A stretch of DNA of 64,000 bases from Oscillibacter valericigenes. GTDB lineage: Bacteria > Bacillota > Clostridia > Oscillospirales > Oscillospiraceae. This document shows, one piece after another, positions 14,855-23,367 of the stretch. The position numbers were made by a program, and so were the translations under genes. The first letter of the stretch is position 1. Every line of letters begins with the position of its first letter. The stretch is taken from contig NZ_JAFBIQ010000001.1 of assembly GCF_021531315.1 (NCBI RefSeq), positions 1 to 64,000 of the forward strand, given 5' to 3'. A model generated the notes under the pieces. That model had not been told where the DNA came from. It saw only the letters and a program-made list of their open reading frames with translations, and did no database searches.

Positions 14855-16555
14855 ATGGCAAAGGGAGTTATGTTTATCGACGGCCAGCGCGTGCCCTTCG
14901 ACGGGGAAAAGAATGTCCTGTCCGTCATTCGCAAGGCCGGAATTGAGATGCCGACCTTCTGCTACTATTCCGATCTGTCCGTCTACGGCGCATGCCGTAT
15001 GTGCGTGGTCGAAGACGAAAAGACCGGCAAGATCGACGCGAGCTGCTCCATGGAGCCGCGCGACGGCCTGCACCTGCGCACAAACAGCGCGCGCCTGCTC
15101 AAGCACCGCCGCGTGATCCTTGAGCTGCTGCTCGCCTCCCACGACTGCAACTGCACCACCTGCGAGAAGAGCGGCCGCTGCCGCCTGCAGGAGCTGGCGC
15201 AGCAGTTCGGCGTGCGCCGCATCCGCTTCCCGGATACGCGCGAGCGCTATGAGATCGACAACACCTCGCCCGCGGTGCTGCGTGACCCGAACAAGTGCAT
15301 CCTCTGCGGCGACTGTGTGCGCGTGTGCGAGGAGATGCAGGGCATGGGCATCCTGAACTTTGCCTACCGCGGCAGCAATTTACAGGTCATGCCCGCCTTC
15401 GACCGCAAGCTGGCCGAGACGAAGTGCGTGAGCTGCGGCCAGTGCGCGGCGGTCTGCACCACCGGCGCGATCACGGTGCGCAACCAGATCGGCGACGCGT
15501 GGCGCGCCATCCACGATCCGCAAAAGCGCGTGGTCGTGCAGATTGCGCCCGCCGTGCGCGTGGCGGTCGGCGAGGCATTCGGCATTCCCGCTGGCGTCAA
15601 CACGCTTGATAAGCTTGTCACGGCGCTCAAGCTCATGGGCGTGGACGAGATCTACGACACCACCTTCGGTGCGGACTTCACCACCATCGCCGAGTCTGAG
15701 GAGTTCCTTGAGCGGCTGAAGAACGGCGGCCCGTTCCCGATGTTCACATCCTGCTGCCCCGCATGGGTGAAATACCTCGAGAATGAGAACCCGAAGTACC
15801 TCAAAAATATCTCCACCTGCAAGTCGCCGATGGAGATGTTCGGCGCGATCCTGCGCGACAAGTACGCGAAAAAGGATGCCGCCGACGGCCGCACGACCTA
15901 CCACATCGCCATCATGCCCTGCACGGCGAAGAAGATGGAAGCCGCGCGCCCTGAGTTCACCCACGACGGACGCCCCGATGTCGACCTCGTACTCACCACG
16001 CATGAGGTCATCGAGATGATCGAGGAGACCGGCATCCAGCTCGGCGAGCTGGAGCTGGAGTCGCCCGACCTGCCTTTCGGTCTCGGCTCCGGCGCGGCGG
16101 TGATCTACGGCACCACCGGCGGCGTCGCCGAGGCGGTCGTGCGTCACTGCCTGCCCGACAAGAGTAAGAACGCCCTGCGCGCGATCAGTATCCTCGGTCT
16201 GCGCGGTGATGCGCCGATCAAGGAAACGAGCGTCACCATCGGCGACACCGAGCTCAAGCTCGCTGTGGTCAACGGCCTTGCCAACGCGAGAAAGCTCTTG
16301 AAGGAGATCGACGAGGGGAAGAAGTTCTACCACCTCATCGAGGTCATGACCTGTCAGGGCGGCTGCGTCGGCGGAGCGGGACAGCCCCACGGCCTGCGAA
16401 AGATCAAGGAGCAGCGCGGCGACGGCCTGCACGCGGCGGACAATCAGGCGATGTTCAAGCGTGCGGAGCGCAACCCCATCGTCACGCAGATGATGCAGAA
16501 CTACGGCGAAGAATGCTGCCACGAGCTGCTGCACGTCAGCTATGTGAAGGAATAA
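14855..16555 (+). CDS. hydA: [FeFe]-hydrogenase catalytic subunit HydA
   Basis: A 566-residue catalytic subunit that makes or uses H2 at the H-cluster. N-terminal [2Fe-2S] ferredoxin domain ('YGACRMCVVE'), a His-Cys [4Fe-4S] motif in 'HDCNCTTCEKSGRC', two further [4Fe-4S] sites ('CILCGDCVRVC', 'CVSCGQCAAVC'), then the H-cluster motifs: 'TSCCPAW' near residue 299, 'MPCTAKKMEA' near 353 and 'MTCQGGCVGGAGQP' near 497. The last has Ala where the usual pattern has the middle Gly of GGGQP. GAGGAGGG precedes the ATG. The maturases HydE, HydF and HydG are not in this window. Confidence 0.96.
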   Translation: MAKGVMFIDGQRVPFDGEKNVLSVIRKAGIEMPTFCYYSDLSVYGACRMCVVEDEKTGKIDASCSMEPRDGLHLRTNSARLLKHRRVILELLLASHDCNCTTCEKSGRCRLQELAQQFGVRRIRFPDTRERYEIDNTSPAVLRDPNKCILCGDCVRVCEEMQGMGILNFAYRGSNLQVMPAFDRKLAETKCVSCGQCAAVCTTGAITVRNQIGDAWRAIHDPQKRVVVQIAPAVRVAVGEAFGIPAGVNTLDKLVTALKLMGVDEIYDTTFGADFTTIAESEEFLERLKNGGPFPMFTSCCPAWVKYLENENPKYLKNISTCKSPMEMFGAILRDKYAKKDAADGRTTYHIAIMPCTAKKMEAARPEFTHDGRPDVDLVLTTHEVIEMIEETGIQLGELELESPDLPFGLGSGAAVIYGTTGGVAEAVVRHCLPDKSKNALRAISILGLRGDAPIKETSVTIGDTELKLAVVNGLANARKLLKEIDEGKKFYHLIEVMTCQGGCVGGAGQPHGLRKIKEQRGDGLHAADNQAMFKRAERNPIVTQMMQNYGEECCHELLHVSYVKE

Positions 16556-16569
16556 GAAAACAGGGGAGA

Positions 16570-16601
16570 GAGCCATGCGGCAAACGCCGCATGGCTCTTT
16601 T
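16570..16601 (+). terminator. Terminator of hydCBA
   Basis: A 12-bp perfect stem (16570-16581 with 16586-16597, loop AAAC) followed by TTTTCTC, 14 bases after the hydA stop: a classical intrinsic terminator. Confidence 0.9.
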
Positions 16602-16614
16602 CTCAAACAAATTG

Positions 16615-16658
16615 TTGACAAGTGTAATCAGCTATGCTATATTGTGTTTACAAGAGTA
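16615..16658 (+). promoter_or_regulatory. blaI-type promoter with two TACAnnTGTA-like operators
   Basis: TTGACA (16615-16620), 17 bases, TATATT (16638-16643). GACAAGTGTA (16617-16626) overlaps the -35 and TACAAGAGTA (16649-16658) lies just after the -10; each differs by one base from the TACAnnTGTA dyad bound by BlaI/MecI/CopY repressors. This predicts autoregulation by the repressor encoded next. Confidence 0.65.
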
Positions 16659-16687
16659 ACCAAACAGCGAAAAAGGAGGATGGCAGA

Positions 16688-17068
16688 ATGGAGCGATTTG
16701 ACCTTGCCCCGGCCGAGTGGAACATCATGGAGAGTCTGTGGGAGCAGGCGCCGCAGACCGGGCGTGAGCTGACCGAGCAGATGGAAAAGTCCGTCGGCTG
16801 GAGCCGCAGCACCACGCTCACGCTGCTGCGCCGCATGGTCGCCAAGGGCGCTGTGACCTGTGATACGGAGGGCGTGAAGAACACCTTTTCTCCCGCGGTG
16901 CGCCGCGAGGACGCGGCGCTTGCCGAAACGGAGACCTTTTTAGACCGCGTCTACCAAGGGAGTCTTTCCATGATGGTCAGCGCCATGACACAGAAAAAGG
17001 CCATCTCCAAAGAAGAGATCGACGAGCTTTATGAGCTGCTGCGGCAGATGGAGGAGGGAGCAAAATGA
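16688..17068 (+). CDS. BlaI/MecI/CopY-family transcriptional repressor
   Basis: A 126-residue winged-helix repressor. 'FDLAPAEWNIMESLWE' begins the domain, with the recognition region in 'GWSRSTTLTLLRRMVAKGAV' (about residues 36-55) and the dimerisation helices in the second half. Homologues are released from DNA when cleaved after activation of the partner M56 protease. The start at 16688 follows AAAGGAGG. The four-base ATGA overlap with the receptor gene shows translational coupling. The target genes besides its own operon are unknown; no beta-lactamase gene is nearby. Confidence 0.92.
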   Translation: MERFDLAPAEWNIMESLWEQAPQTGRELTEQMEKSVGWSRSTTLTLLRRMVAKGAVTCDTEGVKNTFSPAVRREDAALAETETFLDRVYQGSLSMMVSAMTQKKAISKEEIDELYELLRQMEEGAK

Positions 17069-20000
17069 TGCAGTGGAGCATTTCGTCCGCCGTTTTGATC
17101 GTAACGGTCATCGCCCTGCGCTATCTGCTGCGCGGGAAGATCAGCCTTCGGATGCAGTATGCGCTGTGGCTGCTGGTGCTCGTGCGCCTGCTCGTGCCGA
17201 TGAGTTTCGGCGCGAGCGGACTGAGCGTGATGAACGCAGTGCCCGAGCGCGTGCCGACTGCGCAGCAGAGCGCGGTCATGCCCTCAACTACTGTAAAGGA
17301 AAACACCAATACACCTGCTGCGACAGGAACGGTCGGCGTGCCGGCGCAGAGCATGAATGAGCCGATCCCGCCGGACCTTGTGCAGAATATCACCGTCACG
17401 ACCACCGTGCCGACGGTCGAAAGGACCGACTGGGCGCAGCTCATCAAAACGGTGTGGCTTATCGGCGTGGGGCTCGTGGGCGCGGCGTTCCTGCTCGCAA
17501 ATCTGCGCTTTGGCAGACGGCTGCGCCGCTCGCGCCGCAGCGTGGACGACGCCGGCGCGGCCCTGCCGGTCTACGAGAGCGGCGCGACGGAGACGCCCTG
17601 TCTCTTCGGCCTGCTGCGCCCGTGCATCTATGTTACACCCGACACGCTTGCCGATGCGGACACGCTGCGCTACTCGCTCGCGCATGAGCAGACGCACTAC
17701 CGCCACGGCGACAGCCTTTGGGCGGTGCTGCGCGGCGTGTGTCTGGCGCTGCACTGGTACAACCCGCTCGTGTGGTGGGCGGCGGAGCTTTCCCGACGCG
17801 ACGCGGAGATGGCCTGCGACGAATCGACGGTCCGCCGCCTCGGCGAGAACGAGCGCGCCGCCTACGGCCGCACGCTCGTTCGCATGACTTGCGAAAAGCG
17901 TCCCGCGCTGCTCGTCACCGCCACGATGATGACCGACAGCGGCAAGGGTCTCAAAGAGCGCATTTCCCTGTTGGTGAAGAAGCCGAAAACGGCGGCGTAT
18001 ACGGCGGTCGCCGTGCTGCTCATCGCGGGGCTTTCGGTCGCCTGCACCTTCACCGGCAAGCAGGCTGCGCTGCCCGAGCCCTTCGGCAAGAGCTACGAGG
18101 TGGCGGAGGTCGTGTATCAGCCGTCTGTATACAGCTTTGCCCTGACGACCGACACTGCGCCCTGGTTCCGCATCGCAGCGAACGGCGAGAGCCTTACGGT
18201 CGTTGACCTCAGCAACGACGGCGCGAACGCGGAGAGCGCCTACGGCGCACTGGAGGTCTACACACTTACGAAGGAGAATTTCGACGAGCGCTTCCTCGAC
18301 GATCAGCTCGGCTGGGAGAGCGGGAGCTCGCAGGCCGCGTCGCTGCGCCGCGAAAACGCGAAGGCGTGGCACTGCACGGCGGCGGAGGAGCCCTCGTGGC
18401 CGGAGGAGATCTACCTTCTCCAGCAAAAGGACGGCTCGCTTTACCTCGTCATGGGCTATGATTGGGAGAGCTCGGAGAAATTCCCCGACGGGATGCACTC
18501 CTTCCGCTGGCTGTTCCGCCTGAGCGAAAAGGTCGCGCCGACCTACGAGAGCATGGAGGCCTACGCCCTCTCCGTCATCAACGCGCTCAAGCAGCCGAAC
18601 GGCTACACCTATTATATCCTCCCGGAAAAGGGCAGCACGGACGGTCTGCCGGTCGAGGTCACCGAGGCGGCGGCCGATGTGCGCGTAACAAGGCTGGAAA
18701 AGCGCGGCGACTGCGCAGGTCTTGCGTCGGACGGCGTGCTCGAGCTGTGGAGCTTCAGCTACGAGGTCAAGCCCGAGGACAAGGCGGGCGCGCTGCCCGA
18801 CCGCTTCAGCTGGGCCGGCGGCAACAACATCACCGACGACGGCTACATCTCCGACGGCTTTTATTACTACCTCACTATGCTCCGCACAAACGACGAGCCG
18901 AGCGTCTACAAGCTGCTCGACAGCCACATGGCGAACGATGGCTTGTGGTACAACGGCTGCGGCTACGAGAATACCTACGAATACCTCTACGACTTCTACG
19001 CCGACTATGCGGGCCTTGATGTGCCGCGCTATATGATCCATGTCTATTTCAACGGCGATGAGCTCAGCCGCGAGAATGTGGCGCAGACCAGCGACGACTG
19101 CGAGGCGCGCCGCTATGACGGCGACGGCTGGTACATCTATCTTTCTACCGTCGTATGGAAAAAAACGAAGGGCGAGGACAGCTGGTACTCCGGCTATTAT
19201 ACCGGCAGCGCCCTGCGCGTGGACAAGAGCTACGACAGCGTGAAGGCGATGGAGGACTTCTACCGCGACAGCGGCTTTACACTCAAGCAGTATCGCGAGG
19301 GCGCGGCGCTCAGCGGTCCGTGGCTGCGCTATGATGCGGAGAGCGGCACGCAGTTTGCAAACTATCTTGCCGAAAATACCGCCGAGGGCGGCTGCTACAT
19401 CATCTCGACCTACTGGGTGCCGACCGACGAGATCGTGACGAACCAGTGGGGCGAGTGGGACAAGGGCGCGCAGGTGGAGCGCGAGGCGATCTGGCTGCGT
19501 GGGATGGCGCAGAGCTTCACGGTCGCGCCGGGGCTGAAGAGCAGGGAAGAGGCGTATGCACCGGAGGAGGCCGAGCAGCATCAGTCGGAGGAGCCGGAGA
19601 ACAACGAGGAGCCGGTCAAGCCGCAGGCGGCGGAAAAGACGCCTGAGGAGATCCGCGCCGACATTCGGAAAACGGCGGACAAAACGCTTGAGCATGGCGG
19701 CTATCTCTGGTACATCGCAGACAGAACGCTCAGCCGCTGCGATGCGAACGGCAGCATCGAGCGGATCTACGATCTGCCAAGCGGCGATATTTTTCTGGCC
19801 TTGATGGAGGGGTTCGATGTTTACAAGGACATGGTCCATCTCTGCTATCGTGTGGGCGGCGCCACCATGGGGACCACCTGGCAATGTCTGTTCAACAGCA
19901 AAACGGGAAAGCTGGCCTACAAGCTTGCCGACTGCGCCGATTTTTTGATCGACGGGGACACGGTCGTCAAGACCGACAGCTTTGCCGCGCCGACGCCGAA

Positions 20001-20280
20001 CAATCTGCATATTTCCCGTGACCGCGGAAAGACATGGGAGTCTCTCGGCGATCCGAAGTATATCTATAATCGCATTTTCATGGTTGCCGATGAAGATGGA
20101 AATTGGAGTTACAGCTCGCTGTCAACTGTCTTCAGGATGGAGGACGGCTACCTTTACACCGACGGCGTGGATACCTCCACATGGAACGAGGACGCGCAGC
20201 CAATGGATCAAATTCCTCTGCGCGTTGACCTCGCCACCGGCGAAACGGTCGTGCTGAGCGACACACCGCAGGAGGAATGA
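17065..20280 (+). CDS. M56-family (BlaR1/MecR1-like) membrane metalloprotease receptor with very large ectodomain
   Basis: A 1071-residue membrane receptor. N-terminal TM segments at about residues 5-22, 30-47 and 130-150; zinc protease motif 'HEQTH' at 207-211 followed by 'YRHGD', and 'DAEMACDE' (third ligand region) near 250; a last TM at about 310-330. Then follows about 740 residues predicted outside the cell. This ectodomain is not the penicillin-binding domain of BlaR1: no S-x-x-K transpeptidase core is evident. It contains tyrosine- and aspartate-rich repeats, a low-complexity Glu/Pro hinge near 830-870 and one Asp-box (BNR-like) 'SRDRGKTWESLG' near 981. It pairs with the BlaI gene just upstream. 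The ligand is unknown. Confidence 0.85.
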   Translation: MMQWSISSAVLIVTVIALRYLLRGKISLRMQYALWLLVLVRLLVPMSFGASGLSVMNAVPERVPTAQQSAVMPSTTVKENTNTPAATGTVGVPAQSMNEPIPPDLVQNITVTTTVPTVERTDWAQLIKTVWLIGVGLVGAAFLLANLRFGRRLRRSRRSVDDAGAALPVYESGATETPCLFGLLRPCIYVTPDTLADADTLRYSLAHEQTHYRHGDSLWAVLRGVCLALHWYNPLVWWAAELSRRDAEMACDESTVRRLGENERAAYGRTLVRMTCEKRPALLVTATMMTDSGKGLKERISLLVKKPKTAAYTAVAVLLIAGLSVACTFTGKQAALPEPFGKSYEVAEVVYQPSVYSFALTTDTAPWFRIAANGESLTVVDLSNDGANAESAYGALEVYTLTKENFDERFLDDQLGWESGSSQAASLRRENAKAWHCTAAEEPSWPEEIYLLQQKDGSLYLVMGYDWESSEKFPDGMHSFRWLFRLSEKVAPTYESMEAYALSVINALKQPNGYTYYILPEKGSTDGLPVEVTEAAADVRVTRLEKRGDCAGLASDGVLELWSFSYEVKPEDKAGALPDRFSWAGGNNITDDGYISDGFYYYLTMLRTNDEPSVYKLLDSHMANDGLWYNGCGYENTYEYLYDFYADYAGLDVPRYMIHVYFNGDELSRENVAQTSDDCEARRYDGDGWYIYLSTVVWKKTKGEDSWYSGYYTGSALRVDKSYDSVKAMEDFYRDSGFTLKQYREGAALSGPWLRYDAESGTQFANYLAENTAEGGCYIISTYWVPTDEIVTNQWGEWDKGAQVEREAIWLRGMAQSFTVAPGLKSREEAYAPEEAEQHQSEEPENNEEPVKPQAAEKTPEEIRADIRKTADKTLEHGGYLWYIADRTLSRCDANGSIERIYDLPSGDIFLALMEGFDVYKDMVHLCYRVGGATMGTTWQCLFNSKTGKLAYKLADCADFLIDGDTVVKTDSFAAPTPNNLHISRDRGKTWESLGDPKYIYNRIFMVADEDGNWSYSSLSTVFRMEDGYLYTDGVDTSTWNEDAQPMDQIPLRVDLATGETVVLSDTPQEE

Positions 20281-20293
20281 AAAAATCAGACGG

Positions 20294-20320
20294 GCCGCGG
20301 GCGACTTGCCCGCGGCTTTT
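20294..20320 (+). terminator. Terminator of the blaI-M56 operon
   Basis: A 9-bp GC-only stem (20294-20302 with 20308-20316, loop GACTT) followed by TTTT, shortly after the M56 stop. Confidence 0.85.
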
Positions 20321-20368
20321 CCCTGCGCCGAAAAAAGAAAAGTTTTCAATTTACCCCCTATGCAAAAC

Positions 20369-20397
20369 GGAAAAAATACGCTACAATGTATTCGTTA
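20369..20397 (+). promoter_or_regulatory. Promoter of the pyrH-polC operon
   Basis: A TACAAT -10 lies at about 20381-20386, about 50 bases before pyrH. The -35 is poor (TATGCA, 17 bases upstream). The spacer, AAACGGAAAAAATACGC, is nearly the same as that of the promoter at 41949-41977, which suggests a shared sequence-specific feature making up for the weak -35. Confidence 0.5.
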
Positions 20398-20432
20398 AAA
20401 TATGAACCGCTCACAGGGAGGAAGAGACAGAA

Positions 20433-21149
20433 ATGGAGAAACCGAAATATAAGCGCGTCCTGCTCAAGATCAGCGGCGAGGCGCTTGCGGGCGACAAGCA
20501 CTTCGGTCTTGATTTCGGCGTCATCGGTCAGGTCACCGATGTGATCAAGGAGTGTGTGGAGGCGGGCGTAGAGATGGGCGTCGTCATCGGCGGCGGCAAC
20601 TTCTGGCGCGGCGTGAAGAACGGCGAGGGCTACATTGAGCGCACCCGCGCCGACCACATGGGGATGCTCGCTACGGCGATGAACTGCATGGCGGTTGCGG
20701 ACGTTCTGGAGCAGAAGGGCGTGGATGTGCGCATCCAGACCGCGCTGGAAATTAAGGAGGTCGCGGAGCCTTATATCCGCGCCCGCGCCATCAGGCACCT
20801 TGAGAAGGGCCGCGTGGTCATCTTCGGCTGCGGCATCGGCTCTCCGTTCTTTTCCACCGACACGGCGGCGGTGCTCCGCGCGGCGGAGATCAACGCGGAC
20901 GTCATTCTGCTGGCGAAGAACATCGACGGCGTGTACAGCGCCGACCCCGCCAAGGTCGCGGACGCGGTGAAGTATGACGCCATCTCCTATGAGGATGTGC
21001 TGGCGCAGCACCTTGCGGTGATGGACTCCACAGCGACCTCGCTGTCGATGGACAATCACATTCCCGTGCTCGTGTTCGCGCTCAAGGACCCCAAGAACAT
21101 CCTGCGCGCCGTGATGGGCGAAAAGATCGGTACGATCGTCGGCGAATGA
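20433..21149 (+). CDS. pyrH: UMP kinase
   Basis: A 238-residue amino-acid-kinase-fold enzyme that makes UDP from UMP, feeding RNA, DNA and cell-wall precursors. Hallmarks are '[10 protein letters not shown]' at the N-terminus, '[12 protein letters not shown]' near residue 50, '[13 protein letters not shown]'-type segment (here '[17 protein letters not shown]') near 140 and '[12 protein letters not shown]' near 165. It starts an eight-gene operon in the classical order but without rpsB and tsf upstream. AGGGAGG precedes the ATG. Confidence 0.96.
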   Translation: MEKPKYKRVLLKISGEALAGDKHFGLDFGVIGQVTDVIKECVEAGVEMGVVIGGGNFWRGVKNGEGYIERTRADHMGMLATAMNCMAVADVLEQKGVDVRIQTALEIKEVAEPYIRARAIRHLEKGRVVIFGCGIGSPFFSTDTAAVLRAAEINADVILLAKNIDGVYSADPAKVADAVKYDAISYEDVLAQHLAVMDSTATSLSMDNHIPVLVFALKDPKNILRAVMGEKIGTIVGE

Positions 21150-21200
21150 GTCGGCGTCGCAAGATACATTCCAAAATCAAAATTTGAGGAGGCTATCCCC

Positions 21201-21758
21201 ATGTTGAAGGACGAATACAAGATTTACGAAGATAAAATGAAAAAGAGCATCGACTCTGTCGCGGCGGACTTCGCTTCCGTGCGCGCGGGCCGCGCCAACG
21301 CCGCCGTGCTCGACCGCATCAGCGTGGACTATTACGGCACGCCCACGCCCATCCAGCAGATCGCGTCCATCGCCTCGCCCGACCCGCGCCAGCTGCTTAT
21401 TCAGCCGTGGGACGCGGGCGCGGTGAAGCTCATCGAAAAGGCCATTCTGAACTCCGAGCTCGGCATCACTCCGCAGAACGACGGCAAGGCGATCCGCCTG
21501 ACCTTCCCGCAGCTCACCGAGGAGCGCCGCAAGGAGCTGGTCAAGCAGATCCGCAAGTACGCCGAGGGCGGCAAGGTCGCCATCCGCAACATCCGCCGCG
21601 ACGCGATGGAGACCTTTAAGAAAAAGCAGAAGGCCAGTGAGATCACAGAGGACGATCTGAAGATCGCCGAAAAGGATCTGCAAAAGCTCACCGACGATAT
21701 GTGTAAGGAGCTTGACGCCCTGCTTGAGAAGAAGGAAAAGGAACTGATGGAGGTCTGA
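21201..21758 (+). CDS. frr: Ribosome recycling factor
   Basis: A 185-residue RRF that splits post-termination ribosomes together with EF-G. Typical pieces are 'RAGRANAAVLDRISVDYYG' near residue 28, 'QLLIQPWD', 'NDGKAIRLTFPQLTEERRK' near 100 and 'IRNIRRDAME'. GAGGAGG lies before the ATG. It ends one base into the uppS start codon. Confidence 0.97.
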   Translation: MLKDEYKIYEDKMKKSIDSVAADFASVRAGRANAAVLDRISVDYYGTPTPIQQIASIASPDPRQLLIQPWDAGAVKLIEKAILNSELGITPQNDGKAIRLTFPQLTEERRKELVKQIRKYAEGGKVAIRNIRRDAMETFKKKQKASEITEDDLKIAEKDLQKLTDDMCKELDALLEKKEKELMEV

Positions 21759-22507
21759 TGGGACTCTTCAGCAAACGACAGACTGCGGGGCAGGTTGACA
21801 AAAACAACCTGCCTCGTCATGTTGCCGTCATCATGGACGGCAACGGCCGCTGGGCGCAAAAGCGCGGCCTTCCGCGCTCGGCGGGCCACAAGGCGGGAGC
21901 GGAGAGCTTCCGCCGCCTCGGCACCTACTGCAAAGAACTGGGCATCGATTATCTGACGGTCTACGCCTTTTCGACCGAGAACTGGAAGCGCCCGCAGGAC
22001 GAGATCGAGGGCATCATGCAGCTTTTGCGCCGCTATCTCCACGAGTGCATCGACACGATGGAGCGCGACGGCAACCGCCTGCGCTTTCTCGGTGACCTCT
22101 CGGTGCTGGACGACGACCTCAAGAAGCTGATCCGCGAGACGAACGAGATCTCCGCGCGCGTTACGGGCTTTCAGGCAAATGTCTGCCTCAACTACGGCGG
22201 GCGGGACGAGATCGTCCACGCCGCCCGCGCCTTCGCGCGCGACTGCGCGGCGGGGGAGAGGCAGTCCAACGAGCTGACGGAGAAGGAGCTTGCGCATTAC
22301 CTCTACTCCGACGGCCTGCCAGACCCCGACCTGCTCATTCGCCCCGGTGGGGAGAAGCGTATCAGCAACTATCTTTTGTGGCAGTGCGCGTACAGCGAGT
22401 TCTACTTCTGCGATACGCTCTGGCCCGATTTTGACGAAAAAGAGTTCGACAAGGCGCTCGCCGCCTATCAGCACCGGGAGCGGCGCTTCGGCGGCGTGAA
22501 GCCGTAA
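21758..22507 (+). CDS. uppS: Isoprenyl transferase (undecaprenyl diphosphate synthase)
   Basis: A 249-residue cis-prenyltransferase that extends farnesyl diphosphate with isopentenyl diphosphate to make the lipid carrier for peptidoglycan. The active-site 'MDGNGRWAQKRGLPRSAGH' is near residue 25 and the substrate-binding 'RPGGEKRISNYLLWQ' near 200. The start shares a base with the frr stop (TGATG), and GGAGGTCTG precedes it. Confidence 0.97.
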   Translation: MGLFSKRQTAGQVDKNNLPRHVAVIMDGNGRWAQKRGLPRSAGHKAGAESFRRLGTYCKELGIDYLTVYAFSTENWKRPQDEIEGIMQLLRRYLHECIDTMERDGNRLRFLGDLSVLDDDLKKLIRETNEISARVTGFQANVCLNYGGRDEIVHAARAFARDCAAGERQSNELTEKELAHYLYSDGLPDPDLLIRPGGEKRISNYLLWQCAYSEFYFCDTLWPDFDEKEFDKALAAYQHRERRFGGVKP

Positions 22508-22533
22508 AATCTATCCCGAAAGGGGAAAGCTAT

Positions 22534-23367
22534 ATGAAACAAAGATGGTTGGTCGTGGCAATCGGTCTGCCTTTACTGCTGCTGGTTTTGCTGGCCTGTC
22601 CGGCGTGGGCGACGATGTATGTCGTCTGTGCCATCGCGGGCATCGCAGCCTATGAGCTGCTGCATACGGCAGGGAAAAATGTGCCAAAGGGCGTATATGC
22701 GCTTACAGTCGCCGCAGCCGCGGCATACGAGGTGCTGGCCTATTACAGTGAGTGGACATTTTTCGGCACGATTCAGACCGTAACGGTGCTGCGCTGGGCA
22801 TTTTTGATGCTGCTGTTCTTCACTGCCGTGCATCGCTTTGGCCGAGAGGAGCCATTTGCGTTTTCCACGCTCTGCACCGCCGCCGTCGGCGGCATCGTGT
22901 TCCCGGCGATGTACAGCTGCATTTTCCTGCTGCGCATGGACGAAAGCTACGGCAAGCTCTATGTGCTCGCGCCGTTCTGCGTCGCCTTCGTGGGCGACGC
23001 GCTGTCGATGTACTTCGGTATGTGGTTCGGCAAGCGCAAGATGGCACCGCATGTCAGCCCGCACAAGACCTGGGCGGGCGCGATCGGCGGGCCTGTTGGC
23101 AGCGCCCTTGCGCTGGTGCTGCTCGGCATAGTCGGGCATAAGTGGCTCGGCTACGCGCCCAATTACCTCATGCTTGTTCTTGTCGGCGTGGTGGCGAATG
23201 TCTTTGGTCAGTTGGGTGATCTCTCCATGTCGCTCATCAAGCGCGAGGCGGGCATCAAGGATTATAGCCACCTCTTCCTCACGCATGGCGGAATGCTCGA
23301 CCGCTTTGATTCTACGCTCTTCATCGCGCCTGTCGTGTACTTCTTTGTGGCGGGTGGCTTTCTATGA
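22534..23367 (+). CDS. cdsA: Phosphatidate cytidylyltransferase
   Basis: A 277-residue integral membrane enzyme making CDP-diacylglycerol from phosphatidic acid and CTP. About eight hydrophobic segments; the CdsA signature is in the second half as 'SLIKREAGIKDYSHLF' followed by 'THGGMLDRFDS' (about residues 232-258), with the metal-binding Asp residues. Its stop overlaps the dxr start by four bases. Confidence 0.95.
   Translation: MKQRWLVVAIGLPLLLLVLLACPAWATMYVVCAIAGIAAYELLHTAGKNVPKGVYALTVAAAAAYEVLAYYSEWTFFGTIQTVTVLRWAFLMLLFFTAVHRFGREEPFAFSTLCTAAVGGIVFPAMYSCIFLLRMDESYGKLYVLAPFCVAFVGDALSMYFGMWFGKRKMAPHVSPHKTWAGAIGGPVGSALALVLLGIVGHKWLGYAPNYLMLVLVGVVANVFGQLGDLSMSLIKREAGIKDYSHLFLTHGGMLDRFDSTLFIAPVVYFFVAGGFL

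Noticed and set aside
17284-20010. A roughly 900-codon open frame antisense to the M56 receptor gene
   Set aside because: It is a by-product of GC-rich codon use on the other strand: composition is Arg/His/Ala/Val-rich without any family motif, there is no ribosome site, and the plus-strand product has a clear protease core.
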